Source: Symsagittifera roscoffensis (taxonomy: Eukaryota > Xenacoelomorpha > Acoela > Convolutidae). From it: a stretch of 64,000 bases of DNA. The position numbers were made by a program, and so were the translations under genes. The stretch spans positions 9,469,842-9,533,841 of the forward strand of contig NC_087071.1 in the NCBI RefSeq assembly GCF_963678635.1, read 5' to 3'. The notes beneath the pieces were generated by a model that did no database searches, was not told the DNA's origin, and saw only the letters and a program-made list of their open reading frames with translations. Shown here piece by piece: positions 11,901 through 20,628 of this stretch. The stretch's first letter is position 1. The number at the start of each line of letters is the position of its first letter.

Positions 11901-12727
11901 AAAAAAAATGGTTATTCCGGAGCACAAAATGACTTGAAACAAATATACCCAGCCTTTCCTCCCTCCATTACAAACTCATATTGCATCACTAGTTATATCA
12001 TTCTTTGACTGAGCTTTAAAACGATATAAATTTGGTCTCATTTAAATAATTAATACAAATAAACTAGAGAAGATTTAATAAAAATATTTTTCTAGGAATT
12101 TCTGGAGTCCTGGGTACCCAAGGTGAATAGGTTTTATCAGTCGGTAAAATAAGCCACGCCTCTTGGTCTAGATAACGAAGAAAAACATCTCTGTTCATTA
12201 TAGCTTCTTTCAAGGGGGCTATTCTCATGGGCGAAGAATTGAATGAGCGAAAGACTCATGGGCGAAGGACCGAAAACAAAAACAGTCGAAAGTCAATTAT
12301 TAAAATGTATCAATTGCCGTTCAACTAAAAGGAATTAAATGAAGCAATATTTTGCTTCTTTTATAACGAAATTCTTTAAATCTAGAATTTGTCCCAATTC
12401 GGCGACGGTCAGTGACAATTTGAAAACTTTGCATATTTCTGCCCTTTTTATGTTTGGCTAATATTAATATTAAAACCCTGGCAATTTTAACTTTTCACGG
12501 TTTCTTCCCAAATTTTGGAATACTGAAATCTAATTTTTATTTTCGCCCATTCGGTCCTTCGCCTATGAGGGATTTTACCTTCTTTCAACATCAAACTTGG
12601 ACCAAATTTGGTTCTAAATGAAAAAAAGGTTCGAGAATTTCTTACCGGAAAAGGTCCAATCCGCGCCACGTGCCCCGGAGAAGCAGATGGCCAACAGAAC
12701 TCCAGACATTGGAAGCATTCTCGCCAT
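527..12727 (-). CDS. Secreted alpha-carbonic anhydrase, 8 exons, 333 aa
   Basis: Reversible hydration of CO2 by a zinc enzyme of the alpha class, predicted secreted. Exons (minus strand, in order): 12646-12727, 11028-11219, 10939-10986, 4654-4820, 4059-4136, 2146-2221, 1326-1498, 527-712. All introns are GT-AG and phases match across every junction, giving 1002 coding bases. Residues 1-21 look like a signal peptide. Family motifs in order: QSPIDI (50-55), HFHWG (139-143 with zinc ligands H140 and H142), SEH (E152, gate-keeper Glu), third zinc ligand H165, GSLTTPPC (T249 matches human Thr199), and [12 protein letters not shown] in the last exon. C45 and C253 match the disulfide of secreted family members. 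The proton-shuttle His64 position (N-N-G-H in human CA II) reads N-K-G-Y here (Y90). The C-terminus after the catalytic fold is short and not recognised; a GTGAGA near 557 could be a further donor, so the last residues are less sure. No other assignment competes. Confidence 0.92.
1326..1498 (-). CDS. Carbonic anhydrase exon 7 (LTTPP)
   Basis: Acceptor ATTTAG, donor GTGAGA. It encodes residues 215-272 with [18 protein letters not shown], the substrate-pocket signature. C253 is the partner of C45 in secreted members. Confidence 0.95.
1640..2035. repeat. Dispersed repeat with poly-C tract (in intron 6)
   Basis: Similar in sequence and order to 13140-13420: both have a 'gacc.ttttttta' start, a 'cgccgcaggcaa' or 'cgtcgcaggcaa' core and 'ggcactttttgga'. 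This copy ends near a run of 22 C (2011-2032); the other lies beside a G run, so it may be the same homopolymer. Confidence 0.6.
2146..2221 (-). CDS. Carbonic anhydrase exon 6
   Basis: Acceptor TTGTAG, donor GTTAAC (a weak but canonical GT). It encodes residues 190-214 ([20 protein letters not shown]), the helix region before the LTTPP segment. It ends in phase 1. Confidence 0.88.
2640..3005. repeat. Dispersed repeat (in intron 5)
   Basis: Shares 'tctgtgaacaaagttattta' and 'cgcaagggt'/'acaagggt' with 24100-24340, plus an aaacaggt..tgcaatttcca-like piece at its other end. Its pol III B-box-like part is degenerate. No coding sequence. Confidence 0.6.
3340..3630. repeat. Dispersed repeat with 'gtcttcactacgttcatta'
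   Basis: Related stretches occur at 51560-51880 and 52130-52470 in intron 1 of TRIM-like copy 2. Shared pieces are 'ctggatcaatagg', 'ttcctgaaaaaaaa' and 'cactacgttcatta'. Non-coding and probably mobile, but its borders are unclear. Confidence 0.6.
3638..3715 (-). repeat. tRNA-like sequence (SINE head or tRNA pseudogene)
   Basis: The minus strand has a good pol III A box (TGGCTGAGTGGTTAGTGC) and a B-box-like GATCGAGTCC at the right distance, followed by a T run that could end pol III transcription. Five base pairs of an acceptor stem can form, but the anticodon arm is poor, so it is not called a functional tRNA. Confidence 0.55.
3800..3925. repeat. Short dispersed repeat
   Basis: 'ccaccaaat..gaacactttta.ttgc' recurs at 9000-9060 and in weaker form at 63300-63360. 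It marks the terminus of a longer element in those places. Confidence 0.45.
4059..4136 (-). CDS. Carbonic anhydrase exon 5 (third zinc His)
   Basis: Acceptor CCAG, donor GTAAGT. It encodes 26 residues starting V-H-F-V-F, giving the third zinc histidine (H165), and ending VLGFFIE as in the family. Phase 0 on both sides. Confidence 0.93.
4654..4820 (-). CDS. Carbonic anhydrase exon 4 (zinc-binding HFHWG)
   Basis: Acceptor TTCAAG, donor GTAAGA. It encodes residues 108-163 with QFHFHWG (two zinc-ligand histidines) and GSEH, and ends in A-E at phase 0, just before the third zinc ligand. Confidence 0.95.
5040..5410. mobile_element. MITE-like element with inverted termini
   Basis: The ends carry AAACCAGCCGAAGTAT and its complement ATACTTCGGCTGGTTT (about 5220-5236 and 5370-5386). 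An inverted copy lies at 9100-9500 and shares further internal sequence (tacagctaacttgtaa). A third copy is at 55740-55930. No open frame; non-autonomous. Confidence 0.7.
5444..7166 (+). repeat. Long dispersed repeat, copy 1
   Basis: Paralogous in order to 25150-26480: hairpin motif start, 'aagcaggcaaaac', 'gttatgcagcaaaaact', 'ggaagta.a.tagtg.cccagct', repeated 'cagggca..gctgcttgcgcagg', then 'gtttatgctt.aataag' at the end. Internal units of 80-150 bp recur. It is interrupted at its right end by the Helitron-like element at 7167. Confidence 0.7.
7573..7672. repeat. Palindrome within the tandem core
   Basis: The segment accctgacagcacccaact is followed at close distance by its complement agttgggtgctgtcagggt. 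The arms extend to about 40 bases around an A-rich spacer. One unit of the array has been inverted and fused to its neighbour. Confidence 0.75.
8150..8311 (+). repeat. (TATC)n microsatellite
   Basis: About 40 tetranucleotide units with a few interruptions. It is part of the Helitron-like element. Confidence 0.97.
8791..8991 (+). repeat. (GATA)n microsatellite
   Basis: About 50 units with several interruptions, complementary to the tract at 8150-8311 and placed in mirror position around a 480-base centre. Confidence 0.97.
9100..9500. mobile_element. MITE-like element, inverted copy of 5040-5410
   Basis: It contains 'agccgaagtatcaaccagcc' on one side and 'ggttggtttgtatttgg' on the other. The following 200 bases match 5040-5200 in reverse complement, including ttacaagttagctgtac. 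Confidence 0.65.
10044..10799. mobile_element. Foldback element with nested small hairpin element
   Basis: Inverted arms of about 55 bases lie at 10044-10098 and 10743-10799; both carry GAGAATCAGACAC at the inner end and a 'tatgatag..tgg' part at the outer end. Inside, at 10478-10555, a smaller hairpin with 27-base arms (gagggaccactctatcatag / its complement) uses the same outer motif. Located in intron 3 of the carbonic anhydrase gene. Confidence 0.75.
10939..10986 (-). CDS. Carbonic anhydrase exon 3 (48 bp)
   Basis: A 48-base exon between a 41-base intron (10987-11027) and a 6.1-kb intron. Acceptor GCTAG, donor GTAAGT, phase 1 on both sides. Its 16 residues (around [14 protein letters not shown]) are less conserved than the rest of the enzyme, so it is supported mainly by splice sites and frame. 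Confidence 0.75.
11028..11219 (-). CDS. Carbonic anhydrase exon 2
   Basis: Acceptor TTTCAG, donor GTAAGT. It encodes residues 28-91, including GWTCGG and QSPIDI, both diagnostic of alpha-carbonic anhydrases. It enters and leaves in phase 1. The exon ends two residues after Y90, which occupies the usual proton-shuttle His position. Confidence 0.92.
12205..12588. mobile_element. MITE-like element with 9-bp target duplication
   Basis: Element 12214-12579 (366 bp) is flanked by TTCTTTCAA at 12205-12213 and 12580-12588. The terminal inverted repeats share GGCGAAGGACCGAA. Related copies are at 43502-45599 (interrupted) and 42967-43382. Nine-base duplications are typical of Mutator-like elements. 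It lies in intron 1 of the carbonic anhydrase gene and encodes nothing. Confidence 0.85.
12646..12727 (-). CDS. Carbonic anhydrase exon 1 (signal peptide)
   Basis: It begins at the ATG whose complement is at 12725-12727, encodes a hydrophobic signal peptide followed by A-D-W-T-F-S, and ends in phase 1 at a GTAAG donor. The start is chosen because the downstream residues are the expected N-terminal region of secreted alpha-carbonic anhydrases. Confidence 0.85.
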
Positions 12728-12765
12728 GTTGTCAACTCGCTTTTAATCTAGCTTAACTCAACTAG

Positions 12766-12772
12766 ATTTATA
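12766..12772 (-). promoter_or_regulatory. Candidate TATA box of the carbonic anhydrase gene
   Basis: TATAAAT lies about 40 bases upstream of the start codon on the minus strand. In DNA this AT-rich the match is weak evidence, and no transcription start is known. Confidence 0.2.
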
Positions 12773-13139
12773 ATTTTTCTTCAATCAACTTCAGCAAACC
12801 AACTTAATTTTTCTATTTAATTAACTTTGCTTTTTCAAATCTTTATTAACTTTGACCAACGAGAGAGAAGTAAGTTTAGTAACTAAGAGCCAGCCAACAA
12901 ATCGAAAATGTGAACCACAAATAAAACCAATTGTTCGGTATGTTATCAAAGCCAGCAGCAAACAGAAGGCACTTAAGTTTAGACTTACCTATGAAAAAGT
13001 ATAAAAACTACACACCTTTTTGAGATTCAAAATGCATTAAATCTTGAAGTTAATTTTTAACTACTGAGTTGAGACGGGTTTGCGTTGGTAATAATTTGAC
13101 GCTTTTTTAACATTAAGTATCACCAATCTTAATCAAGTG

Positions 13140-13770
13140 AGACCAGGGGCAGATCTAGATTTTCTTGAGGGTGGGGGGGGGGGGGTGGGGGATGGGGGTT
13201 GATTAGATTTTCAAAACATTTTCTTAAATTTTGTTGACCGTTTTTTTAGGTCGAGCAAACTGATTTCCCAGCACTCCAAGAACACTATTAAGACCTTATG
13301 TTTCCAAAAATTTTCAGCGTCGCAGGCAATTTTTTTATTTTTGAAAAAAAAACACAGGTCAAACATGCGGTTTTCGGGCACTTTTTGGAAAACTTTGGCC
13401 AAAAAGTTGCATTGATACTTATAAACCATATTGAAAAATTGGCTAATTTGAAGGGGTGCAAAACTTGTAAACGCTTAATTGTTGCGCTATTCTGTTGAAG
13501 AGCAAATTTTTTTTAACTGTAAGTACCATGGTGGGTTAATTAAGAAAACATTTTTTCACCGAGTTGACAAAAATCCTCACAATCCTCATAGAAGTAACCT
13601 TCTCAAACTTACATATAATAGAAGTTAGCTAAAAATTAAATAGTTCAAAGTGCGGGATCTAGGAGTGTCTCTTGCCAGTGGGTCGAATACCTGGGATGGA
13701 GGGGAGCTTAGTGGCATCCGCCTTTCCCCTCAAAATCCGCCCCTTGCTTACCGTCAATTGAAGTTGGAAA
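13140..13770. repeat. Dispersed repeat with poly-G tract
   Basis: The part up to 13420 is the second copy of the repeat at 1640-2035, next to a G-rich tract (13168-13200). 13660-13770 has short GC-richer pieces (cctgggatggaggggagc) without coding content. Confidence 0.5.
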
Positions 13771-13884
13771 TCGAAAAAAATGAAAAATCAGCCCTCTAAA
13801 TATTCCCCCACCCCTGTGGTATCCAGTAATGAGTCCCCCTATAAAGAAATTATTTAACGATTAAGCATATAAGAGTAAGGATAG

Positions 13885-14360
13885 CCGGTTACTGTGCAAG
13901 TAGCACAGAATGTTCCGACCAGAGTCTTAAAAAAGTATAGAAGTTTTTTTTCAAATTAGTGTTATTCGAGTCATAGTCTAAAGGCCGAGTTTTGTAGAAA
14001 AATGGCTCGAAAAACAAAAAACAATCGACTAAAAACTAAAATCCCAAAAACTAATTTTACTTGCGTAAAACTAAGATTACAGGGCTTAAATTTAGGAGAA
14101 ATAAGCTCTGGTAAGTCTGCTCGCTCGCTTTATTCGCTCGAAATTAGTTCAAAAATCAAAAATTTCAAACCGGGTTTTCTCGACACTGAGAAAATTTTAC
14201 AGTTTTAATGCCCTTCGAATCACGACTAAAAGGGCTTTAATATGACACATCACACGACCAATTATGATGATTAATTGTGGTACCTGGTTTTGCGTGAACA
14301 ACAAAAAAAGAATAAAAACATAACCCCACCCGAATACAAAGTTGCTCCCCATTTTTCAAA
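13885..14360 (+). repeat. GTGCAAGTAGCAC repeat, copy 1
   Basis: It begins ctgtgcaagtagcacagaat with a small hairpin (GTGC-AAGTA-GCAC) and runs to 'aagttgctcccca..tggtcgg', whose end mirrors the 'gttccgacca' near the start. Copies: 20155-20390, 38130-38590 and 62720-63115; a start alone is at 61645. No long frame. Confidence 0.65.
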
Positions 14361-15704
14361 TGGTCGGTTTAATTATGATTTATGCACCTAGTAACGAAAC
14401 TACTCCCTAGAGCAATAGGGGGGGTAGTTAGAAGATCCCAAAAATCTTTTAAACTAATTATAAACAACCATGACATTTTTTTACCACAAACATCAATTTT
14501 AACGACGCCAATTCGAAATATTTGGCAAAGAAAACTGTATATTACACAAAGTGTTCAAGAACCGATAGATATTTTGATATTTTACACCGGTTTTCAGGTA
14601 TTTCCTCATGTTGAGGGGATCCTTATATTCTTGAAGTCATTTTAATTTTTATTCAATACTTTAAAACGAACTTGCGTCAATTGTTGACCAGTATGAATTT
14701 TGGTATGTACTTTCATTTGCTAATCCAGCAGATATATAATTCTAAAAGGCTAAAAACCAAAACTACTTTCTTAAGCTTATTTATTTTCATACACATATAT
14801 CAACTATCGATTGCTTTTGTTTTGGTTAAGCAGGTTCATTTTTGAACACCTCTCATATCATAGATCATAACACAAAACATTCGGCTCAATTTGATTTTAA
14901 AAGTTCATTTTTACACACCCGCTAGCCAGATAAGAAATCATATGGTCAGATTTTTGAGACTCGTTAAAAAGTGTACGCCATGTATACATGTATAAAATCA
15001 GCCTTTGAATTAAACCGGCGAAGGCTGATACGTTTATACTCGAGGGTGTGTGATGATATTTAAATAAACTTTCTTCGCTTTTGAAAACACCCTCTCATTT
15101 TTAAACTGGCGTTTTCTTTTCGCTTCGAAAAACGCAAAAACATGGTGAATACGTCATCGAAAACTTCAAAAGAAGTTTTTGTTTGCATATCAAAATTATC
15201 CCACAACTCAATTTAGGTCGTTTTTAGATGAAAAAAACTATCAATCATAAGGTCAGGGGTTCGAGGCTCATCATGGCGCACTTTTGCTTGTTTGTTCGAT
15301 TGAACGTGAGGAAACTTCCCCCAGCCGATAAAAATTAATTTATAAAATGTGTGTAGATTTTTAGCAGGAGTACAGCAGCGGTTCTCTGTAAAGAGCTGAA
15401 CAGCTCGTATTTTGTTCCTTTCCCTCAAAGATATTTTGTAGTATCTAGTATAATATTTTGTTTCATCACAGAGTAGAACCACAGTTTACGGAAGTTTCAT
15501 TCATTTTTTTTGAAGAATTTTCAATGAGCAGTTTCAAAAAATTGCCCTTAGCTTCAATCAAAATCTCAATTAGCCTCAGTTGCTTTTAATTAATTTTTCA
15601 TTTCAAGACTCCGTTATAATTTTTTTTTCATTCGAGGACATCGTAATCAGTTCAATTTTGAAACATCGTCATTTGAAATCAAGAAATCGTGAAAATCAAG
15701 CACT
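14361..15704. other. Intergenic stretch without recognised gene
   Basis: Downstream of the MIA40-like gene. Several short open stretches but no motif or splice-supported exon. A B-box-like GGGGTTCGAGGCTC at 15255-15270 (plus strand) lacks an A box and may be a SINE relic. Confidence 0.5.
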
Positions 15705-15710
15705 TTTATT
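15705..15710 (-). promoter_or_regulatory. Candidate polyadenylation signal of the MIA40-like gene
   Basis: AATAAA on the minus strand about 126 bases beyond the stop codon. It is the first such hexamer I noticed downstream. AT-richness makes chance matches likely. Confidence 0.25.
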
Positions 15711-15835
15711 TTCAGTTGATGAATTACTTATTGTTTTTGCATCAATTCAGTCAAAAGTTGAACTTCGAAGTTCAATTCTGATGAAAAAAAACTACAGCCA
15801 AGGCAGTTTTTAAACATTGTCATCAGATAGGAAAA

Positions 15836-16021
15836 TCAACTGCTTTTAGTTTCAGTTGGTTTTGGTTCAGTCGTTCTTTCTTTGTGTCGCTTCAAAGCCG
15901 AAGCCCACGGTCTAATGTCAGGATTGGCCATAGTACAGGCCATGAAGTCACGGAAGGAGGAGAAACACTTTTCCTCGTCATATTTGGGCGCGTCTTTGCT
16001 TTTCAACTCGTGAATTTTACT
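15836..16021 (-). CDS. CHCHD4: MIA40-like last exon (second CX9C)
   Basis: Acceptor TGCCGCAG, stop at 15836-15838. It encodes DEEKCFSSFRDFMACTMANP (CX9C, second helix of the fold), then DIRPW, aligned to human YPDLYP, and a polar, threonine- and lysine-rich tail like the acidic/polar tail of CHCHD4. An alternative AG two bases inside would join exon 2 directly in frame. Confidence 0.87.
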   Translation of the reverse strand, partial: SKIHELKSKDAPKYDEEKCFSSFRDFMACTMANPDIRPWASALKRHKERTTEPKPTETKSS

Positions 16022-19000
16022 CTGCGGCAGAGTGAACAAATCAAGTCTAATACTGTATTTTGATACTTAATAATATAATCTTTAATTTAAATTAATAAAA
16101 CTTCAATTTATTTTATAATTAATCAACATTACGAGTCCAAACTGTGCATTTTGTGCATTGTGAGCGGATTCCGCAACAAGGACGCTCTCTTTGTTCTTCT
16201 TTTGTTCTTTACTTTCTTTTGATCGTTTCGACAAAATTTTAACATGTTTAAAGACTTGTCTCTGGAATCCAGGAACATACAGACACAAAATTGTGCTCCT
16301 ATCCAGTGCACAGTTTGGCCTCGTAATGAAGTTAAATTCGACTTAAATTCGAATAACATGTGAATTCACAAAGAAAAATAACTACAAATAAAAAATCACA
16401 AGGCATTTTCATTTTTTCGTTGTTTTGCAAAAAAAACTTTTTTTTCTTTTAATTTTGCAAAAATATTTTTTCTTTTAATTTTGCAAAAAAAACTTTGTAA
16501 CACCTCAAAGTCAGGTCAAATTCTCACCTGCGCATAATATTAGATGTGAGAGAGATGAAAAAAATATACCGCAATTTTAAAGATAAAACTTGAATTTTCA
16601 TCCAAAAAGCAGTATCATAGTATCAATTTACCATATATTGATAGAAGTTAAAATTTGCTATCAGTGACAGTTCATTTCTTCTTTTCGGAGAAAATATTTG
16701 TTCACCCTGCCTTTGATTTTTTTGAATCATCTTCACTGCGTTTAGCATAGACACACAAATTCTCCCATGTTCTGAAATATCGACCACAGGGACCGATTGA
16801 ACTATCCACGCAGAAACAAGACCAATTCAAATCGTGTACAGAGTCCTGAAAAGAAAGAGTTTGAGATGAATTTTCAGGTTCTTTATTCAACTCTTTCACT
16901 CGATCATCAATCTATCTTGAACCGAAATTACGCTCTGCATTCATAAGATGAATTTTTGAATGTTGAACATAAAATTGAGTGGAGAAGTTTTTTATTGTCA
17001 GATCACATCACAAATTACATATCTAATTATGATTTTTGATTAATAAAAATTAAGTTATAGAAATCCTGAATACCATAGAAGCGGCCATCAGATCTTTGCC
17101 ACTGTCTACTTTTAAAAAAATGCTTTTGAGTTCGCTTGTTTCAAGCCAGCTTGAGTAATCCTGATAATCTCGTAATCGATAATAACCTAATCAAAAAGGT
17201 AGATTGATCAATTGATTGCCATCGAACAATTGTTCCAATCTAAGCAAATCTAAGATAGCTCAGCTCAAGTAAAAGCAAAACTTGATGTTATATTTATGAA
17301 ATTGCAAGTAGAAATTGGGGATTGAAATCTCTTGTTAATGAAATTTCAGATTTTGCCAACGTGAAATACCGGTGAGTATCACAAAAAATAACCTATGGAG
17401 TTATTTACCCATTTTCTGAGAAAATTTTGAAAAGTGGCTCTTTTGATAAGAGACACAAAGATCATTAGCGAACGAATCGCAATTACGGAGCATCAAACAG
17501 ATAGTGAGGCCGAGAAAACGCTTTCTAAGATGTTTAAAACTTAGAGAAAAAAATTCCTGCCATTCATATAAAACAGCTATATAAAGTTCAACCCTAAAAC
17601 ACAGTCTGAGAGCATCCAACAATGCTTTCTTTTTTAAACTTATTTAAAAAAGTCTATCAAAACTTAAGGTTTCAGATTCTTCTTACTTCATTGCTATACT
17701 AACAAAAAAACAGTCGTCCTCATGCTATGTTCTGATAACAAATGGAAAACGCAGATTCTACTTAAATCCATTAAAAAATCTGTTACACAATAAATTAATC
17801 TGAAAAACGAACAATTTTTTTTGTTTCATTTCAACTACTAAACACTAGATCTTTTAAATTATCTTTGAACTTCATAATGGCAAATTTAAAACAAAGATCG
17901 GAAGCATATAAAAAAACTTTCCAATTTCTAAGCTAAATAACTAACGGAAACTTTTTCAGGTTCCCAAATTTGAAGAATCTATTGTTTATTTCATTACGGA
18001 ACAAAAAAGCAAAATCAATCAGTCATTCTGATAGGAAACGCCGTTTGCTTCACCTGTCAAACGAAATACACAGGATCGGGCTGCAAAACATCCAAACTTG
18101 AAAGACTTAACAAAAACTTTTTCAAATTCTCCAAAAATTGAAACAGTTGTTTATAAAATTATATTTCCTAATCTATGGCATTTCGGATTTCCAATTTTGA
18201 CCTCAGATTTCTCAAATTTGCAAACTTTAATAGTAGGCTGCAATATTTAGCTGAATTTCACAAAACGTATAGAAATGTTCAGCAATTTAGGAGAAACGTG
18301 AAGTTTTAGGCTTATGAAAATGAATGATTTATACATATTTTGGGCAGATGGAACAATCTCGCTGAAATGAAAGAACTCGAATAAATATAATTAATCCCAA
18401 AACACAAGAATCAAAACATTTCTGAAGCACATTTAGCATTTTGTATGAAATCAACATACTTCGACAAAAATTGAGCCGAACTAATTTTTGCGTTATCGCA
18501 ACAATTTACTTATTTGAAGATGAAAAAATGCTTTCGTTGGTTGTTGATGAATTATTCATCTAGAATTAGATACCCAAAAACTTAAAAACTACCCACGCCC
18601 AAGAACAGTCTTGCTGTATCAGTTCGAAGTGATGAAAGTTCGAATCAGACTCACAAAAGAATTAATGGCCCGTGCTAAATAAATTGGCCGGATTGGTAAC
18701 GATAATTTACACATTGATGAGTTTGACTAAGCTGAGTATGTTAATAACTTTATTAAAAGCTTCACAGACTACATATACACATTGATCTTTGTATAAACTT
18801 CATATATTAAAACCTGGTATATTATTGGCAAGCATTAAAAAAAAAGAAAAAAAACAAATCAGCATTTTACTTTTTGATTGTACGCGTATATCTAATAATG
18901 GTCAACGTTTTTTTTTGCAGCTGATGTATTTTTGTACTTTGTTCAATTTTGCAATTAGCTATAGATTTTACGTATCAAAGACCGCTTAGATCAAAATACT

Positions 19001-20628
19001 TTCAAAACAGAAAACAGCAATAATCGAAAGTCTTTTTGACTACGCACGCACTCATAGTGCCTCTTAGTTTTCAATGATGACGATGAAAAATGCAAAGAAT
19101 GTTTGATTTTTCAATCACCGATAAATAAGTTAAAATTTTCTAAACGAAACAAGAGGCGTAGAGCAGATTGTTTTTCCTGTTTTAATGTACAGTGTTGATT
19201 TAAATTATCCAAAACGAACAAAATTTGAAACTTAAAACGAGTTTTCCTCAAATTGGGCTGAAGACAAAAGAATTAAGATAATTATAATTGCTTAAAATTT
19301 CACCAGAATTAATATAATACAAAATGGGTCATTTTGGCTTTTTTAGTAATTAATCAAAAATTGCACTGAAACTACCGAGTTAATTGATGAAACAATTCAT
19401 GAAAAAGTTATAAAAGCCTTTTATACAGCCCAACAAAGTTGAAGAATGATAAAATCTCTAATACCTGTATAGGGGAATATATTTTTGGTTGATAACCAAA
19501 AATGGTCATTTTACTACATAAGAAACAAAAAATTTGTTAAAAACAAATTTCAAACGTTTTGCGCAATTTTATGGAAGTTTTACTCTTCTAGAACTTCGTT
19601 GGGCAGTTTAAGAGGCTTCTTATATAATTTTATTTGATAGATCTTTCTCAAAATTAACTCGGTAGTTTCAGCGTAATTCTTGATTAAGTAAAAATACCCA
19701 AAATTACCTATTTTTGGGGTAAAATTTTGGTTGCGAATTTCAAAAAATAATTTACATCTTTTTATTTGTGGCGAAAATTTACGCAATTTCTGTTTTCTTC
19801 ATTTTTTGTCTAATCTCGAATCCATTTGAGAAAAACACGTTCGATTTTTCTAATGTTGTTCGATGTGTCCGGTTATTTCAAATCAGCACAGTTAGATATC
19901 AAAAAAAAATGCAATCCATTTGTTATGAATAGCTGATCGTTTGATAAAACAAGCGGCAAAAATTTAATAATTTTAGGAAATTAATGATCAAAACAAAAAA
20001 CTGCCAATTGTGATTTAACTACTATAGGGCTACTATTATGGGAAAGAGTCTTCAATTGCAGCTGAATATCTATTTATTAAAACGGGCACATTTCAGAGAA
20101 CCGTCACTCGTAGATTAAAACAAGTCTTAAGAAAATCGAAAATGTAACAATTTTAACCGGTTGATGTGCAAGTAGCACAAAATTTTCAGACCAGAATCAT
20201 CAGACTAAAAAATAGTTACAAAGAGGCGCTAAAAAAATTTCGAAAAGCAATTTTTACAGGAGTATTATAAAATAAAATATTACTTGACACAATCCGATTA
20301 TAATATTTGATTGCTGATTTTGAGGGAAAGAAAGTAAAAACCCACGCGAACACAAAGTTCCTCCCCACATTCAGTGGTCGGAACAAAAATTTTTGCCGAA
20401 AAAAATCAATTTATTAATTTATTTAAAAAAAACAGACATTAAGCCACTATATCACAATTGCCATCATTACTACAACATACCAACCTTGTTGTATTTTTGC
20501 TCTTCTAGAGTTTGCTGTCGTGCGAATGCCGCCATTTTCGCAGAGGGAACCCCCAAATCCTTATCGCGCACGTGAACAACAGTACACTTCGAGGTTCCAT
20601 TCGAAGGTGGCAACTCACAGTATGCCAT
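15836..20628 (-). CDS. CHCHD4: CHCHD4/MIA40-like oxidoreductase, 3-4 exons
   Basis: MIA40/CHCHD4 is the oxidoreductase that introduces disulfides into cysteine-motif proteins imported into the mitochondrial intermembrane space. Exons: 20485-20628, 16706-16845, 16133-16319 (doubtful), 15836-16021. The protein starts M-A-Y-C (human M-S-Y-C), then N-W-S-C-F-C (residues 55-60), matching human N-W-N-C-P-C, then GPCG and a first cysteine pair C68/C79, and in the last exon a CX9C pair in KCFSSFRDFMAC. Differences from the family: the redox CPC is CFC; the first pair is CX10C rather than CX9C; and with exon 3 included, about 63 lysine-rich residues separate the two helices (218 aa in total). Skipping exon 3 and using an AG two bases further into exon 4 keeps the frame and gives about 155 aa, near the human 142. 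There is no N-terminal presequence, as in animal MIA40. The family assignment rests on cysteine pattern and order. Confidence 0.82.
16133..16319 (-). CDS. MIA40-like optional exon 3 (lysine-rich)
   Basis: An open stretch of 62 codons whose phases (2 in, 0 out) fit the neighbouring exons, ending at a GTAATG donor. Its acceptor (TTACGAG) has no pyrimidine tract. The product, rich in K, S and E with two cysteines, has no counterpart in known MIA40 proteins. It may be an alternative exon or chance open frame. Confidence 0.4.
16706..16845 (-). CDS. CHCHD4: MIA40-like exon 2 (CFC redox motif)
   Basis: Acceptor TTTTCAG, donor GTGAAC, phase 0 in and phase 2 out. It encodes LNWSCFC, SSIGPCG and the first helix cysteine pair (10 residues between C68 and C79), followed by a charged K/S/D stretch. 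Confidence 0.88.
16846..20484. other. Intron 1 of the MIA40-like gene
   Basis: 3.6 kb, AT-rich. It contains the repeat copy at 20155-20390. Elsewhere I see no repeats that recur in the window and no exon-like stretch. Confidence 0.6.
20155..20390 (+). repeat. GTGCAAGTAGCAC repeat, shortened copy
   Basis: It starts gatgtgcaagtagcaca and ends aaagttcctccccac..gtggtcggaac, so both ends are kept while the middle is shorter than at 13885. Confidence 0.6.
20485..20628 (-). CDS. CHCHD4: MIA40-like exon 1
   Basis: ATG at 20626-20628, 48 codons, donor GTTGGT, phase 0. It encodes M-A-Y-C and a polar stretch with VHVRDKD, aligned to the start of human CHCHD4. An ATATAG lies 16 bases upstream of the ATG and could be a cis- or trans-splice acceptor. 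Confidence 0.8.
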
